A DNA stretch of 33,883 bases from positions 1-33,883 of the forward strand of contig JAPLAA010000031.1 of NCBI GenBank assembly GCA_026393475.1, in the 5' to 3' direction. This DNA comes from Actinomycetota bacterium (GTDB lineage Bacteria > Actinomycetota > Acidimicrobiia > Acidimicrobiales > Ilumatobacteraceae). Positions 15,184 through 22,469 of this stretch are shown piece after piece; within the stretch, counting starts at the first letter, position 1; every line of letters starts with the position of its first letter. Both the position numbers and the translations under genes were made by a program. Under the pieces are notes generated by a model. That model was given only the letters and a program-made list of their open reading frames with translations, did no database searches and was not told where the DNA came from.

Positions 15184-15908
15184 CAGCCCTCCCCGAGCCA
15201 GTCGAACGCGGCCATGCCGGTCTGCATGCCGCCGAGTTCGTCGAGCACACGTTGCAGGTGGCGCTGCGCGGCCTCGGCGATCTCGATCTCGGCCAGCGGG
15301 CCACGCCGCTTCTTGCGCAGACGCACCGGCGCGCCCACCTCGGCGCGTGCCGTGCGGCTGAACGGGCTGCTCATCGACGCGACCGGGATCACCGCGACGT
15401 GGGCCGTGACCGCGGCGCCGACCAGTTCGTGGTCGACGGTGCCGGCGAAGCGCGGGTGGTTGGTGCTCGAGGTCGACATCAGGACGAGTTCGCCGTGGCG
15501 CAGCGCGCCGTGCACCTCGGTGGGGTCGTTCAGGAGTGCACCGATGCGGCGGAGCCCGGCGCCGAACGGCGCATGGTCGGGCCGGCCGACGAATCGCACC
15601 GGGCGTCCGGTGGCGCTCGACAGCGCGAGCGACACGTAGAGCGGGCTGTACGACCAGCGGCGCTCGTTGGTGACGAGCAGCGCACCCGCTTTGGCCGGCA
15701 GGTGGTGCAGGCCGCCGACGCTGACGTCCCAGCGCAGTCGGGCGAGCGGACCGAGGAGACGGACGAGGTGGTCGTCGCGGCCCCACTCGTCGACCGAGTG
15801 GTCGGGCAACAGGGGCCGGAACGGTCGGAACGGGGCCGTGACCGCGGTGGTCGCGGTGCGGGCGGTGGTCTCGACCGCGCGGCGGGGGAGTTCGATGAGC
15901 TGTGCCAT
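15183..15908 (-). CDS. PlsC-like acyltransferase with degenerate HX4D motif
   Basis: 241 residues. The order of elements (GLHHLPAKAGALLVTNERRW, then a helix, then VRFVGRPDHAPFGAGLRRIG) matches lysophospholipid acyltransferases, but the catalytic HX4D position reads NERRWSY (81-87), with neither His nor Asp, and no FPEGTRS-like site is clear. It may therefore bind rather than acylate lipid. Rv0502 of M. tuberculosis, also beside an epimerase-like gene (Rv0501), is the nearest arrangement I recall. The ATG comes 1 nt after the epimerase stop. The FRPFRP near residue 27 derives from a 9-bp repeat. Confidence 0.7.
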   Translation of the reverse strand: MAQLIELPRRAVETTARTATTAVTAPFRPFRPLLPDHSVDEWGRDDHLVRLLGPLARLRWDVSVGGLHHLPAKAGALLVTNERRWSYSPLYVSLALSSATGRPVRFVGRPDHAPFGAGLRRIGALLNDPTEVHGALRHGELVLMSTSSTNHPRFAGTVDHELVGAAVTAHVAVIPVASMSSPFSRTARAEVGAPVRLRKKRRGPLAEIEIAEAAQRHLQRVLDELGGMQTGMAAFDWLGEG

Positions 15909-15909
15909 G

Positions 15910-16911
15910 TCAGGCCACCCCGTGGATCGTTGCCGCACGCATCTGCGGCTTGGTGATGCGCACCACGCTCTCCCACCGGAACAGTCGGTCGATGACCTCC
16001 GGCGTGGACGTGGCGGGCACGAGGCCGAGCACGTCGTGGGCGCGGGTGCCGTCGGCCAGGCGGCCGCGGTGGAGCACCTCCATGACGTGCTCGGGGATGG
16101 GGGCGCCGCCGAGGTGCGACAGCTGGCGGGCGAGGTACCACTCGGGACCGACGAGGGGCAGCGGCACTCGTTTGCCGCGCATGATCGCCTGGAGTCCGGT
16201 GATCGCACCGGGGGCGACCACGTTGATCGGCTGGTCGAGTCGGAGCTTCGCGGCGGCGACGAACGCACGAGCGGCGTCGGCGTCCTCGACGACGGCGAAG
16301 GGCGGGTCGGCCAGGATGCTGAACGGCACGACCGGCTGGCGGAGCAGGCGGCCGAGCGGGCTCGGCACGTGCGGCCCGAGGACCGGGGCGAGGCGGAGTG
16401 CGCCGACCGCGACGCCGATGCGCTGGGCGACCGACTGGGCGACGGTCTCGATCCGTTCGACCATCCGCCCGTACTCGCTGGTGGGATCGGGGGCGACCGA
16501 TTCGTCGGGTCGGGTGAGCGAGTGCCGGTTGCGTCCGTAGATCTCGATGCCGCTGCGCACGACGATGCTCTCGAGCGACGGGCACTCCGCCGCGGCACCC
16601 AGGATGGCGGTGGTGGCGTCGGTGGTGAACTGCTTCGCGTGCGCCGTGCCGGCCCGGGCGTCGGGTTCCCACACGGCCAGGTGGATGAGCACGTGGGGGT
16701 CGAACGTGGTGACGACGTCGACGATTCGTTCGCGGTCGGACGGCTCGATCCGATGGAACTCGGCCGTGCGCAGCCGGCGACGGGGCGGGTCGACATCGAT
16801 GCCACAGAGCGAACCCACCCAGGGTTCCTGCTCGAGCAGTGATGCGACCAGGGAGCCGAGCTCCCCTCCCATCCCGCTCACGAGCAACCGTTGCCCGCTC
16901 ACACCGAGCAC
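15910..16911 (-). CDS. NAD-dependent epimerase/dehydratase-like SDR
   Basis: 333 residues from GTG 16911. The Rossmann motif GMGGELG (13-19) binds the nucleotide, and VVRSGIEIYG (118-126) matches the extended-SDR Ser strand. The catalytic YxxxK appears as Y147-GRM-V151, so the lysine is replaced and classical epimerase chemistry is doubtful. A C-terminal substrate domain is present (ATSTPEVIDRLFRW). A similar epimerase-like gene sits next to an acyltransferase gene in mycobacteria (Rv0501/Rv0502), which supports a functional pair here. It is 9 nt downstream of the SIMPL gene. Confidence 0.8.
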   Translation of the reverse strand: MLGVSGQRLLVSGMGGELGSLVASLLEQEPWVGSLCGIDVDPPRRRLRTAEFHRIEPSDRERIVDVVTTFDPHVLIHLAVWEPDARAGTAHAKQFTTDATTAILGAAAECPSLESIVVRSGIEIYGRNRHSLTRPDESVAPDPTSEYGRMVERIETVAQSVAQRIGVAVGALRLAPVLGPHVPSPLGRLLRQPVVPFSILADPPFAVVEDADAARAFVAAAKLRLDQPINVVAPGAITGLQAIMRGKRVPLPLVGPEWYLARQLSHLGGAPIPEHVMEVLHRGRLADGTRAHDVLGLVPATSTPEVIDRLFRWESVVRITKPQMRAATIHGVA

Positions 16912-16920
16912 GCTATCCGT

Positions 16921-17562
16921 TCAGCCGCCCAACGGGAGGATCGCGAATCGCACGTGCACCTGGGCGGAGAGCTCGATCTGACCGGCGCTGACGGCCATCT
17001 CGGCACCGCCGGCCTTCATCGCCCGCATCATCGGCATCGCGTCGGCCATCGGGGCGGGACCGGTGCTGATCGGCGCCTCGCTGATCAGTTCGACGGCGCC
17101 GAGCCGCAACCCGAGCGCCGACACGTAGGCCTCGGCGCGGCGGCGAGCGTCGAGCGCGGCTCGACCGAGCAGTTCGTGGCGAACGGGGTGGGCGGTGTCG
17201 ACCTGCCACGACAGGTTGCGCACCTGGGCCCCGGCGTCGCCGACGGCGAGCCGCAGCAGTCGGGGGAGCCGGTCGAGTTCGTCGATGGTGACGGTGATCG
17301 CGGTGGAGGCGCGATGGCCGACCAGGGTGTTCTGGTCGCGGCGGTACTCCCACTCCTCGGCGACGGTGACGCCGTCGGTCACCCAGTCGGCGGACGTGAA
17401 GCCGAGCTCGGCGAGGCGGTCGCCCAGGGTGACGGAACGCTCGCTGACCTGGTCGAGCGCCGTCGCCGCGTCGGCTGCGACGACGGTGAGACCGAGGCCG
17501 ACGACGACACGATCGGGCTGGACGAGTTGTTGGGCGCTGCCCATGACGACGACCGACGACAT
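16921..17562 (-). CDS. SIMPL-domain (DUF541) protein
   Basis: 213 residues. The pattern of the SIMPL/DUF541 family is clear: an N-terminal strand VVVMGSAQQLVQPDRVVVGLG, a helix of ~35 residues, TVAEEWEYRRDQNTLVGHRAS in the middle, and a C-terminal strand AQVHVRFAIL. Most relatives are exported, but no signal peptide is seen here, so a cytosolic location is likely. A Met/Ala-rich loop (ADAMPMMRAMKAGG, ~175-188) precedes the last strands. It is the first gene of the eight-gene cluster and is divergent from the M23 gene across 60 bp that must hold both promoters; I see no strong -10 there. Confidence 0.85.
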   Translation of the reverse strand: MSSVVVMGSAQQLVQPDRVVVGLGLTVVAADAATALDQVSERSVTLGDRLAELGFTSADWVTDGVTVAEEWEYRRDQNTLVGHRASTAITVTIDELDRLPRLLRLAVGDAGAQVRNLSWQVDTAHPVRHELLGRAALDARRRAEAYVSALGLRLGAVELISEAPISTGPAPMADAMPMMRAMKAGGAEMAVSAGQIELSAQVHVRFAILPLGG

Positions 17563-17622
17563 GGGTCGAGTCTGTCATGGGTTCCTCAAGCGGGTGACGC
17601 GGCGGGCCGATACCAGAGGTGC

Positions 17623-19704
17623 ATGAACGAGCGGACGGGCGCCGAGCCGTCCCCTTCGGGGGCGGGTACCACCGTGCGCTCCGACGACTCCCGGCGCACG
17701 TCGTTCCGCGGGCGCCTGACTCGTCGGAACGGTCGGAACGGTCGGAACGGTCGCGGTCGGATCATCGCGCTGTCGTCGATGGCGCTGCTGCTGCCCGCCT
17801 GTCCGGCGGCCGTCCCTGCCGCGGCACCCGCGCCGGCGGCGGCACCCGCTGCGGCTCCGTCGACCTGCACGACGATGTACACCGTCGTGTCCGGCGACTC
17901 GTGGTTCGCGATCTCCAAGAAGACGGGCGTGTCGCAGAGTTCGCTGTACTCGGCGAACGGGGCGACCGCGTCGTCGCCGCTGTTCCCCGGCATGCAGCTG
18001 TGCCTGCCCGCCGGCGCGACCGTGACGACGGTGACCGGGACGACCGCGCCGCCGGCCGGCCAGTTGGCCGTGAACCTCGCCGCGTTCCCCACGCAGGGTC
18101 CGTGCTGGTTCATCGATTCGTGGCAGGCGCCCCGCGGTGGCGGACGACTGCACGAGGGCGTCGACATCATGGCCAAGGCCGGTCAGTACGTGTACGCCGT
18201 GCAGGACGGCACCCTGTCGAAGCAGACGCTCGACCGCGCCGGATCGCTGTCGGGCAACGCCTGGTGGCTCACCGGGAACGACGGCAGCTACTACTTCTAC
18301 GCGCACCTCTCGGCGTTCGCGCCCGATCTGAAGGTGGGGTCGAAGGTCGTCGCCGGTCAGATCATCGGCTACGTCGGCCGGACCGGCAACGCGTCGGGCG
18401 CACACCTGCACTTCGAGATCCATCCTCGCGGCGGTGCCGCGGTGAACCCCACGCCGATCGTCCGTGCGGTCGACGGGTGCCGCAACACCACGCCGCCGCC
18501 CCAGCCCAGCGGGACGCTGCCGCCCACGCCGAGCACTCTCGCCCCCGCTGGCCCGGGGACGGCGACGACGGCACCTGCGACCCCGGCGCCGACGGCACCT
18601 GCGACGACGGCACCGGCGCCTGGCACCACCGCGCCTGCGCCCGTCGTGCCGACGAACACCTCGCCCACGGCACCGGCCCCCGGCGCCGCCTGGCAGTTCT
18701 TCTCCCCGAAGACCGCGTACGACTCGGCGTGGAACGGTGGGGCGATGGCGCCGTTCTCGCGGCAGACCGTGAAGGTGAGCGGCCTCGCCGGCGTGCCGTC
18801 GGGAACGGCCGGGGTGCTGGTCCGGCTCACCGTGAGCGGCGCGTCGTCGTCGGGCTACGTCGTCACCTACGCGTGCGAGACCGGTGCACCGGTGGCGTCG
18901 CAGCTGAGCTTCCGCCAGGGCGGTGGTGCGGTCGGCACCTCGATGGTGCGCGTCGTCAAGGGCCAGCTCTGCGTGACGTCGAGCGCCACTGCGAAGGTGA
19001 AGGTCGAGGTGCTCGCGGCGCAGTCGGCGAACGGGGTCGGGTTGCAGGCGGTCACGGCCACCCGCGTGCTCGACACGCGCACCACCGGCCGGCTCGCGCC
19101 GGGCAACCAGATCCAGATCGCCAACTCGGTGCTCGGCGTGCCCGCCGATGCCCAGGCGCTCTCGGTGGCCGTCACGTTCGTCAACCCCGACGCCGCCGGC
19201 ACGTTCTCGTTGGGCTTCTGCGGACAGGGCCTGTGGAGCACGGCGATGAGCGCCGACCCGGTGTCGTCGTTCGCGATGACGATGCGGGTGAACCCGTCGG
19301 GATGGTGCCTCACGAGCACCGTGGCGACCGATGTGATCATCGACGTCACCGGCGTGTGGGCGGGGTCGACCAAGGTGTCGACCGTCGATCCGCTGCGCAT
19401 CTTCGACTCCCGGTCGTCCGGCGGTGTCGGCCAGGCCGGCACGCCCGTGCAGGTGGCGGGGCTCGGTGGCGTGCCCGCCGGGGCATCGACCGCGCTGCTC
19501 GCGATCACGCTGGTGACCGGCGGTGGCGGCACGAGCGTGTTCGCCTACCCGTGCAACGAGGGCCCGACCTCGGGGAGCGTGATCGCCGCGGTGCCCAACC
19601 GGGTGACGACGGCCGTGGTGCCGGTGCGGTTGAGCGGCGGGCAGGTGTGCCTGCGCAGCATCAACCCGGCCGACGTGATCATCGACGTCGTCGGCGCCGG
19701 CTGA
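17623..19704 (+). CDS. Secreted LysM/M23 peptidase with three RVLDTR-type repeats
   Basis: 693 residues. An Arg/Asn/Gly-rich N-terminus leads to a hydrophobic segment ending LLLPAC (C60), a possible but atypical lipobox. Then come a LysM domain (84-130, YTVVSGDSWFAIS), a catalytic M23 domain (~165-280) with zinc ligands H177 and D181 (HEGVD) and the HLH pair H261/H263, and a Pro/Thr/Ala linker (287-355). Three beta-rich repeats of ~110 residues follow (about 358-470, 471-585, 586-693), the last two with RVLDTR or RIFDSR at the start and DVIIDV near the end. All M23 residues are intact, so it probably cuts peptidoglycan cross-bridges at the cell surface. RNGRNGRNG stems from a 9-bp repeat. Start choice is uncertain. 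Confidence 0.9.
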   Translation: MNERTGAEPSPSGAGTTVRSDDSRRTSFRGRLTRRNGRNGRNGRGRIIALSSMALLLPACPAAVPAAAPAPAAAPAAAPSTCTTMYTVVSGDSWFAISKKTGVSQSSLYSANGATASSPLFPGMQLCLPAGATVTTVTGTTAPPAGQLAVNLAAFPTQGPCWFIDSWQAPRGGGRLHEGVDIMAKAGQYVYAVQDGTLSKQTLDRAGSLSGNAWWLTGNDGSYYFYAHLSAFAPDLKVGSKVVAGQIIGYVGRTGNASGAHLHFEIHPRGGAAVNPTPIVRAVDGCRNTTPPPQPSGTLPPTPSTLAPAGPGTATTAPATPAPTAPATTAPAPGTTAPAPVVPTNTSPTAPAPGAAWQFFSPKTAYDSAWNGGAMAPFSRQTVKVSGLAGVPSGTAGVLVRLTVSGASSSGYVVTYACETGAPVASQLSFRQGGGAVGTSMVRVVKGQLCVTSSATAKVKVEVLAAQSANGVGLQAVTATRVLDTRTTGRLAPGNQIQIANSVLGVPADAQALSVAVTFVNPDAAGTFSLGFCGQGLWSTAMSADPVSSFAMTMRVNPSGWCLTSTVATDVIIDVTGVWAGSTKVSTVDPLRIFDSRSSGGVGQAGTPVQVAGLGGVPAGASTALLAITLVTGGGGTSVFAYPCNEGPTSGSVIAAVPNRVTTAVVPVRLSGGQVCLRSINPADVIIDVVGAG
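17725..17751. repeat. 9-bp tandem repeat in the M23 gene
   Basis: Three perfect copies of CGGAACGGT encode RNGRNGRNG just before the hydrophobic export segment. The same 9-mer occurs twice at 15817-15834 inside the acyltransferase gene. Confidence 0.85.
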
Positions 19705-19722
19705 CCTGCGGCAGGTGCCGCG

Positions 19723-19749
19723 GTGCTGATGGTGCTGATGGTGCTGATC
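19723..19749. repeat. Intergenic 9-bp tandem repeat
   Basis: Three copies of GTGCTGATG (the last ends in C) fill the gap between the convergent M23 and scramblase-like genes and include the stop codon of the latter. Confidence 0.85.
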
Positions 19750-20614
19750 AGCCGAAGCCGCGCGAATCCTGCTTGAGTGCCGTGTCGACCGACAGCGCCG
19801 ACGCGACGACGAGTGCGTTCAGCGGCTGCGGCAGCTTCGTGTGGATCTGCACCACATAGTTGTCGGCGGTGGTGAACAGCGTCTTCGCCAGCCCCTCGAA
19901 CGTCTTGGTGATCCGTGCCACCTCGGTGCCGGTGTGGTCATCGATCCGGAAGTCCCATGCCCGCCAGTTCTCGGCCCTGATCGAGCCGTAGGTGTGCTCG
20001 CCTGCCTGCAGGGTGAAGTGGATCTTGCCGAACACGTTGTCCTGCACGATGCGACCGATCTCGCGGTCGTGGCCGTCGCTGACGAGAACGGTGCTCTTGA
20101 ACACCTTCGCCGGACGGGTGAGACGGAGCGCGACGTTGCCGTTGGCGTCGGTGATCTCGAGCTGGTGGGTGAGGAACTGGTCGAGGCTCGACACGAGGCG
20201 CAGCACCTTCTTCGCCGTGCTCTGCCCGACCTGGTTGACGGCGGCGAGTTGGGTGCCGTTGCGGTCGAACACGCCGTACTGGTTGTTGAGCTCGATGATC
20301 TTCGCCTTCTGGTTCACGATCAGCACGGGCTCGTCGAAGATCGAACCGGAACCTGCGAACGAGGGTGCGCCGACCGCAGCGCTGCGTCGCGTGCCGTCGC
20401 CCGACGTCATCCGCTGGATCAGCTCGGGGTTGGCCTCGTTGCCCACCGTGAGTTTCCCGTCGAGGCGATCGAGGCGGGTGGGGGCGGTCTGCACGGGATC
20501 GGTACCGGTGATCCCCTGGTTGCTGACGTGGTCGGTCCAGGCCTGCCCGTCCCAGTAACGGTGGTCGTTGCGACCCGTCGGGTCGGGATACCAGTTGGCC
20601 GGGGTCGTGCTCAT
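19748..20614 (-). CDS. DUF2510 plus scramblase/LURP-one-like protein
   Basis: 288 residues from ATG 20614. An in-frame TTG at 20644 is the alternative; the ribosome site is weak for both. Residues ~8-32 form a DUF2510 unit (NWYPDPTG...RYWDGQAWT), a short module common at the ends of actinobacterial membrane-associated proteins. From ~85 on, the beta-rich sequence (PVLIVNQKAKIIELNNQYGVFD, then repeated strand pairs) resembles the tubby-like scramblase/LURP-one superfamily. No clear transmembrane helix is visible apart from a weak C-terminal segment (LNALVVASALS). It follows the pseudophosphatase gene by 39 nt and is likely cotranscribed. A GATGATCATC palindrome lies just upstream (20620-20629). 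Function unknown. Confidence 0.8.
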   Translation of the reverse strand: MSTTPANWYPDPTGRNDHRYWDGQAWTDHVSNQGITGTDPVQTAPTRLDRLDGKLTVGNEANPELIQRMTSGDGTRRSAAVGAPSFAGSGSIFDEPVLIVNQKAKIIELNNQYGVFDRNGTQLAAVNQVGQSTAKKVLRLVSSLDQFLTHQLEITDANGNVALRLTRPAKVFKSTVLVSDGHDREIGRIVQDNVFGKIHFTLQAGEHTYGSIRAENWRAWDFRIDDHTGTEVARITKTFEGLAKTLFTTADNYVVQIHTKLPQPLNALVVASALSVDTALKQDSRGFG

Positions 20615-20653
20615 GCTCCGATGATCATCTCTTGGCGCCAGCAACAGCTGCCG

Positions 20654-21163
20654 TCAGCGCAGCTCGTGCACCATCAGGATGACTTCGCGACCGAACGGGT
20701 CGAGCTGGCGGCCGGCGATGCGTTCGATGACCGTGATGGCCTGCGACGGGTCCTCGACCAGACCGCTCCAGCGGATGTAGCCGCCCATGATGCCGACGAG
20801 GCGATCGTCGACGTTCTCGTTGTGGACGATGACCTTCACGTTGTTCTCGAGCAGCGCATGGAGCTCGGTGTAGAAGGTCTTCAACCACAGGCCGAGGTCG
20901 TCGAGGCCGGTGAACGGGCGATGCCGGTAGGGCAGCGAGAGCTCGTCGTAGTTGTGCAGGTTGTGCGGTGCCGGGATGATGCTGACGAGGCAGCCGAAGC
21001 CGTTCTCGCGCAGCCAGATGATCTCTTCCTGGCGGCGCACACGACGATGGTTGTCGCCGTAGCCGCCGGGGCGCTCACAGATCGCGAGCTTGTCCTTCAT
21101 GATCCAGGTGAAGTTGCGAGGTGTGATCCCGAGGGCCCACTTCCCGCGCAGGCGAGGTGGCAT
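20654..21163 (-). CDS. Dual-specificity-phosphatase-like protein lacking catalytic Cys
   Basis: 169 residues from ATG 21163. The fold order follows DSP/PTP proteins: W20-IMKDKLAICERPG, a helix EEIIWLRENGFGCLVSI, PYRHRPFTGLDD in the general-acid region, then VKVIVHNENVDDRLVG where HCxxGxxR is expected. Here it reads H114-N-E-N-V-D-D-R121: catalytic Cys is Asn and Gly is Val, but His and Arg remain. Asp89 or Asp90 may occupy the acid position. This suggests a phosphate-binding pseudophosphatase. The start is supported by overlap with a possible 8-codon upstream ORF (TGATG). Longer starts up to 21226 are possible. The downstream neighbour is the scramblase-like gene and the upstream one is tilS. 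Confidence 0.7.
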   Translation of the reverse strand: MPPRLRGKWALGITPRNFTWIMKDKLAICERPGGYGDNHRRVRRQEEIIWLRENGFGCLVSIIPAPHNLHNYDELSLPYRHRPFTGLDDLGLWLKTFYTELHALLENNVKVIVHNENVDDRLVGIMGGYIRWSGLVEDPSQAITVIERIAGRQLDPFGREVILMVHELR

Positions 21164-21189
21164 CAGGAACTCACTCGTACGCACGACAT
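21163..21189 (-). CDS. Possible 8-residue leaderless upstream ORF
   Basis: ATG at 21189 is followed by eight codons (MSCVRVSS) and TGA whose last base is the first base of the pseudophosphatase ATG (TGATG). A TATCCT -10 box ends 9 nt before this ATG, the spacing seen for other apparently leaderless genes in the window. If transcription begins there, ribosomes would load on the mini-ORF and re-initiate on the main gene. Chance is a real alternative for so short a frame. Confidence 0.35.
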   Translation of the reverse strand: MSCVRVSS

Positions 21190-21198
21190 CGAACGTCG

Positions 21199-21204
21199 AG
21201 GATA
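21199..21204 (-). promoter_or_regulatory. -10 box upstream of the pseudophosphatase gene
   Basis: TATCCT on the minus strand, 9 nt from the ATG of the mini-ORF and 35 nt from the ATG of the main gene. It would give the pseudophosphatase/scramblase-like pair its own promoter after tilS. Confidence 0.45.
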
Positions 21205-21225
21205 GACGACAGCCGGAGCAAACCA

Positions 21226-21250
21226 TTCAGCCGCCTTCAGCCGCCTTCAG
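21226..21250. repeat. 10-bp tandem repeat at the tilS stop
   Basis: Two full copies of CCGCCTTCAG and a preceding half copy (TTCAG) span the tilS stop codon. Unlike most repeats in the window the period is not a multiple of three, and it is mostly non-coding. Confidence 0.75.
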
Positions 21251-22149
21251 GGTTCGCGGGGCTCGAGGGTGAGGAGCTGGTGCGAGCGGGTGACGCGGCG
21301 GCCGGCGCCGATGTCGCATGCGAGCGCATGTCCGGCGGCGACGTCGAGCACCCGCTGCACGGTCGCCGCGTCCGGTGGATGACCGTCGCCGCTCAACCAC
21401 CGGCGGACCGCTCGGCGCCCGAGGGCCACGGGTGCCGCGGCGATCGCCCGGGCGTCGGTCGGGTCGAGCGCGGCCGCCAGCTCGTCGAGCAGGTCGGCCT
21501 CATCGCGCAACAGGTCGGCCTGGCGGGTGAGGACGGGGACGAGATCGCGGCCAGCCGCGTCGGACAGCGAGGGCAGCAGGTCGTGGCGCACCCGGTTGCG
21601 CAGGAAGCGGCGGTCGTCGTTCGACGGGTCGTCGACGACGTCGATCTCCAGGCGCCGGCACAGCGACCGCGTCTCGTCGCGGCGCAACCCGAGGATCGGA
21701 TGGCGCGACCCCGGCCGCATCGCCGCGAGGCCGTCGAGGGCGGCGCCACGGAGCAGGTTGATCAGCACGGTCTCGGCCTGGTCGTCGGCGGTGTGCCCGG
21801 TGAGCGCGTCGGGCGGCAGGACGCCGGCGCGTGCGGCGCGTGCTCGTGCCTCGAGGTTCGGGCCGTCGCCGACGTGCACGGCAACGCTGCGCGAGTCGAC
21901 ACCGAGGCGAGCGGCGACGGCGGCCACCTGGCGGTACTCCTCGGCCGAACCGGGCCGCAGCCCGTGGTCGACGTGCACCGCCGTGGCATGGCAGCCGGCG
22001 GCCACGGCGAGCACCAGCAGGGCGATCGAGTCGGCGCCGCCGGAGACCGCACAGGTGACGGCGGTGCCGGGAGGGGGGAAGGTGCAGCGCGGCAGCAGCT
22101 CGCGTGCGGCGGGGACGACCCAGGCGGTGGACGCCGGATCGGTGGTCAT
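21247..22149 (-). CDS. tilS: tRNA(Ile)-lysidine synthase TilS
   Basis: 300 residues from ATG 22149. The PP-loop SGGADS (36-41), AVHVDHGLRPGSAEE (~55-70), TGHTADDQAETVLINLLRG and RPGSRHPILGLRRDETR are standard TilS motifs. The enzyme adds lysine to C34 of tRNA-Ile(CAU), changing decoding from Met to Ile, and is essential in most bacteria. The length fits short actinobacterial TilS proteins. A GTG at 22278 would add 43 residues made of a His/Ser/Gly repeat and would overlap the small upstream gene, so I prefer 22149. A 15-bp repeat lies in the gap between them. Confidence 0.93.
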   Translation of the reverse strand: MTTDPASTAWVVPAARELLPRCTFPPPGTAVTCAVSGGADSIALLVLAVAAGCHATAVHVDHGLRPGSAEEYRQVAAVAARLGVDSRSVAVHVGDGPNLEARARAARAGVLPPDALTGHTADDQAETVLINLLRGAALDGLAAMRPGSRHPILGLRRDETRSLCRRLEIDVVDDPSNDDRRFLRNRVRHDLLPSLSDAAGRDLVPVLTRQADLLRDEADLLDELAAALDPTDARAIAAAPVALGRRAVRRWLSGDGHPPDAATVQRVLDVAAGHALACDIGAGRRVTRSHQLLTLEPREP

Positions 22150-22163
22150 CGTCCCAGGGCCGT

Positions 22164-22223
22164 GCCGGCCGCTCGGGTGCCGGCCGCTCGGGTGGTGGCC
22201 GCTCGGGTGGCGACCGCTCGAGT
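22164..22223. repeat. 15-bp tandem repeat upstream of tilS
   Basis: Four copies of a unit like GCCGGCCGCTCGGGT (the first two identical, the last two diverged) lie between the small membrane protein gene and tilS. In the tilS frame they would read SGRHP-like units. Confidence 0.85.
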
Positions 22224-22258
22224 GGGCCGGATCGATCGGCTCGTGCGGATCGGTCGGG

Positions 22259-22402
22259 TCAGTCGTCGCGACGGGCACGCTTGCCCGGGTAGCGCTGCGC
22301 GGTCACCATCTTCAGGTAGCCGCCGACCACGGCCACGACACCGACGACGGAGGCGATCGTGAGGATCAGGCCGATCCAGAAGTGCCAGATAACCGCGAAC
22401 AT
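22259..22402 (-). CDS. 47-residue single-pass membrane protein
   Basis: Begins MFAVIWHFWIG. Residues ~4-30 form one hydrophobic helix rich in Val, Gly and Ile, and the C-terminus is strongly basic (YPGKRARRDD), so by the positive-inside rule the tail should be cytosolic. A TACGCT -10 box ends 6 nt before the ATG, consistent with leaderless expression, and this supports the gene despite its size. It lies between rsrA and tilS on the same strand. I do not recognise a family. Confidence 0.7.
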   Translation of the reverse strand: MFAVIWHFWIGLILTIASVVGVVAVVGGYLKMVTAQRYPGKRARRDD

Positions 22403-22408
22403 GCGGCC

Positions 22409-22414
22409 AGCGTA
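22409..22414 (-). promoter_or_regulatory. -10 box of the 47-residue membrane protein gene
   Basis: TACGCT on the minus strand, with a 6-nt gap to the ATG at 22402; a leaderless-type arrangement. Confidence 0.45.
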
Positions 22415-22469
22415 GCCAGTGGCGCCCCTGTTGGGGCCAATCCACGGGCGTGACCCGTTCCGACCGTGA

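Noticed and set aside
22150..22278. 43-residue N-terminal extension of TilS from GTG 22278
   Set aside because: It is a His/Ser/Gly repeat made by the 15-bp array and overlaps the 47-residue gene; TilS proteins start close to the PP-loop.
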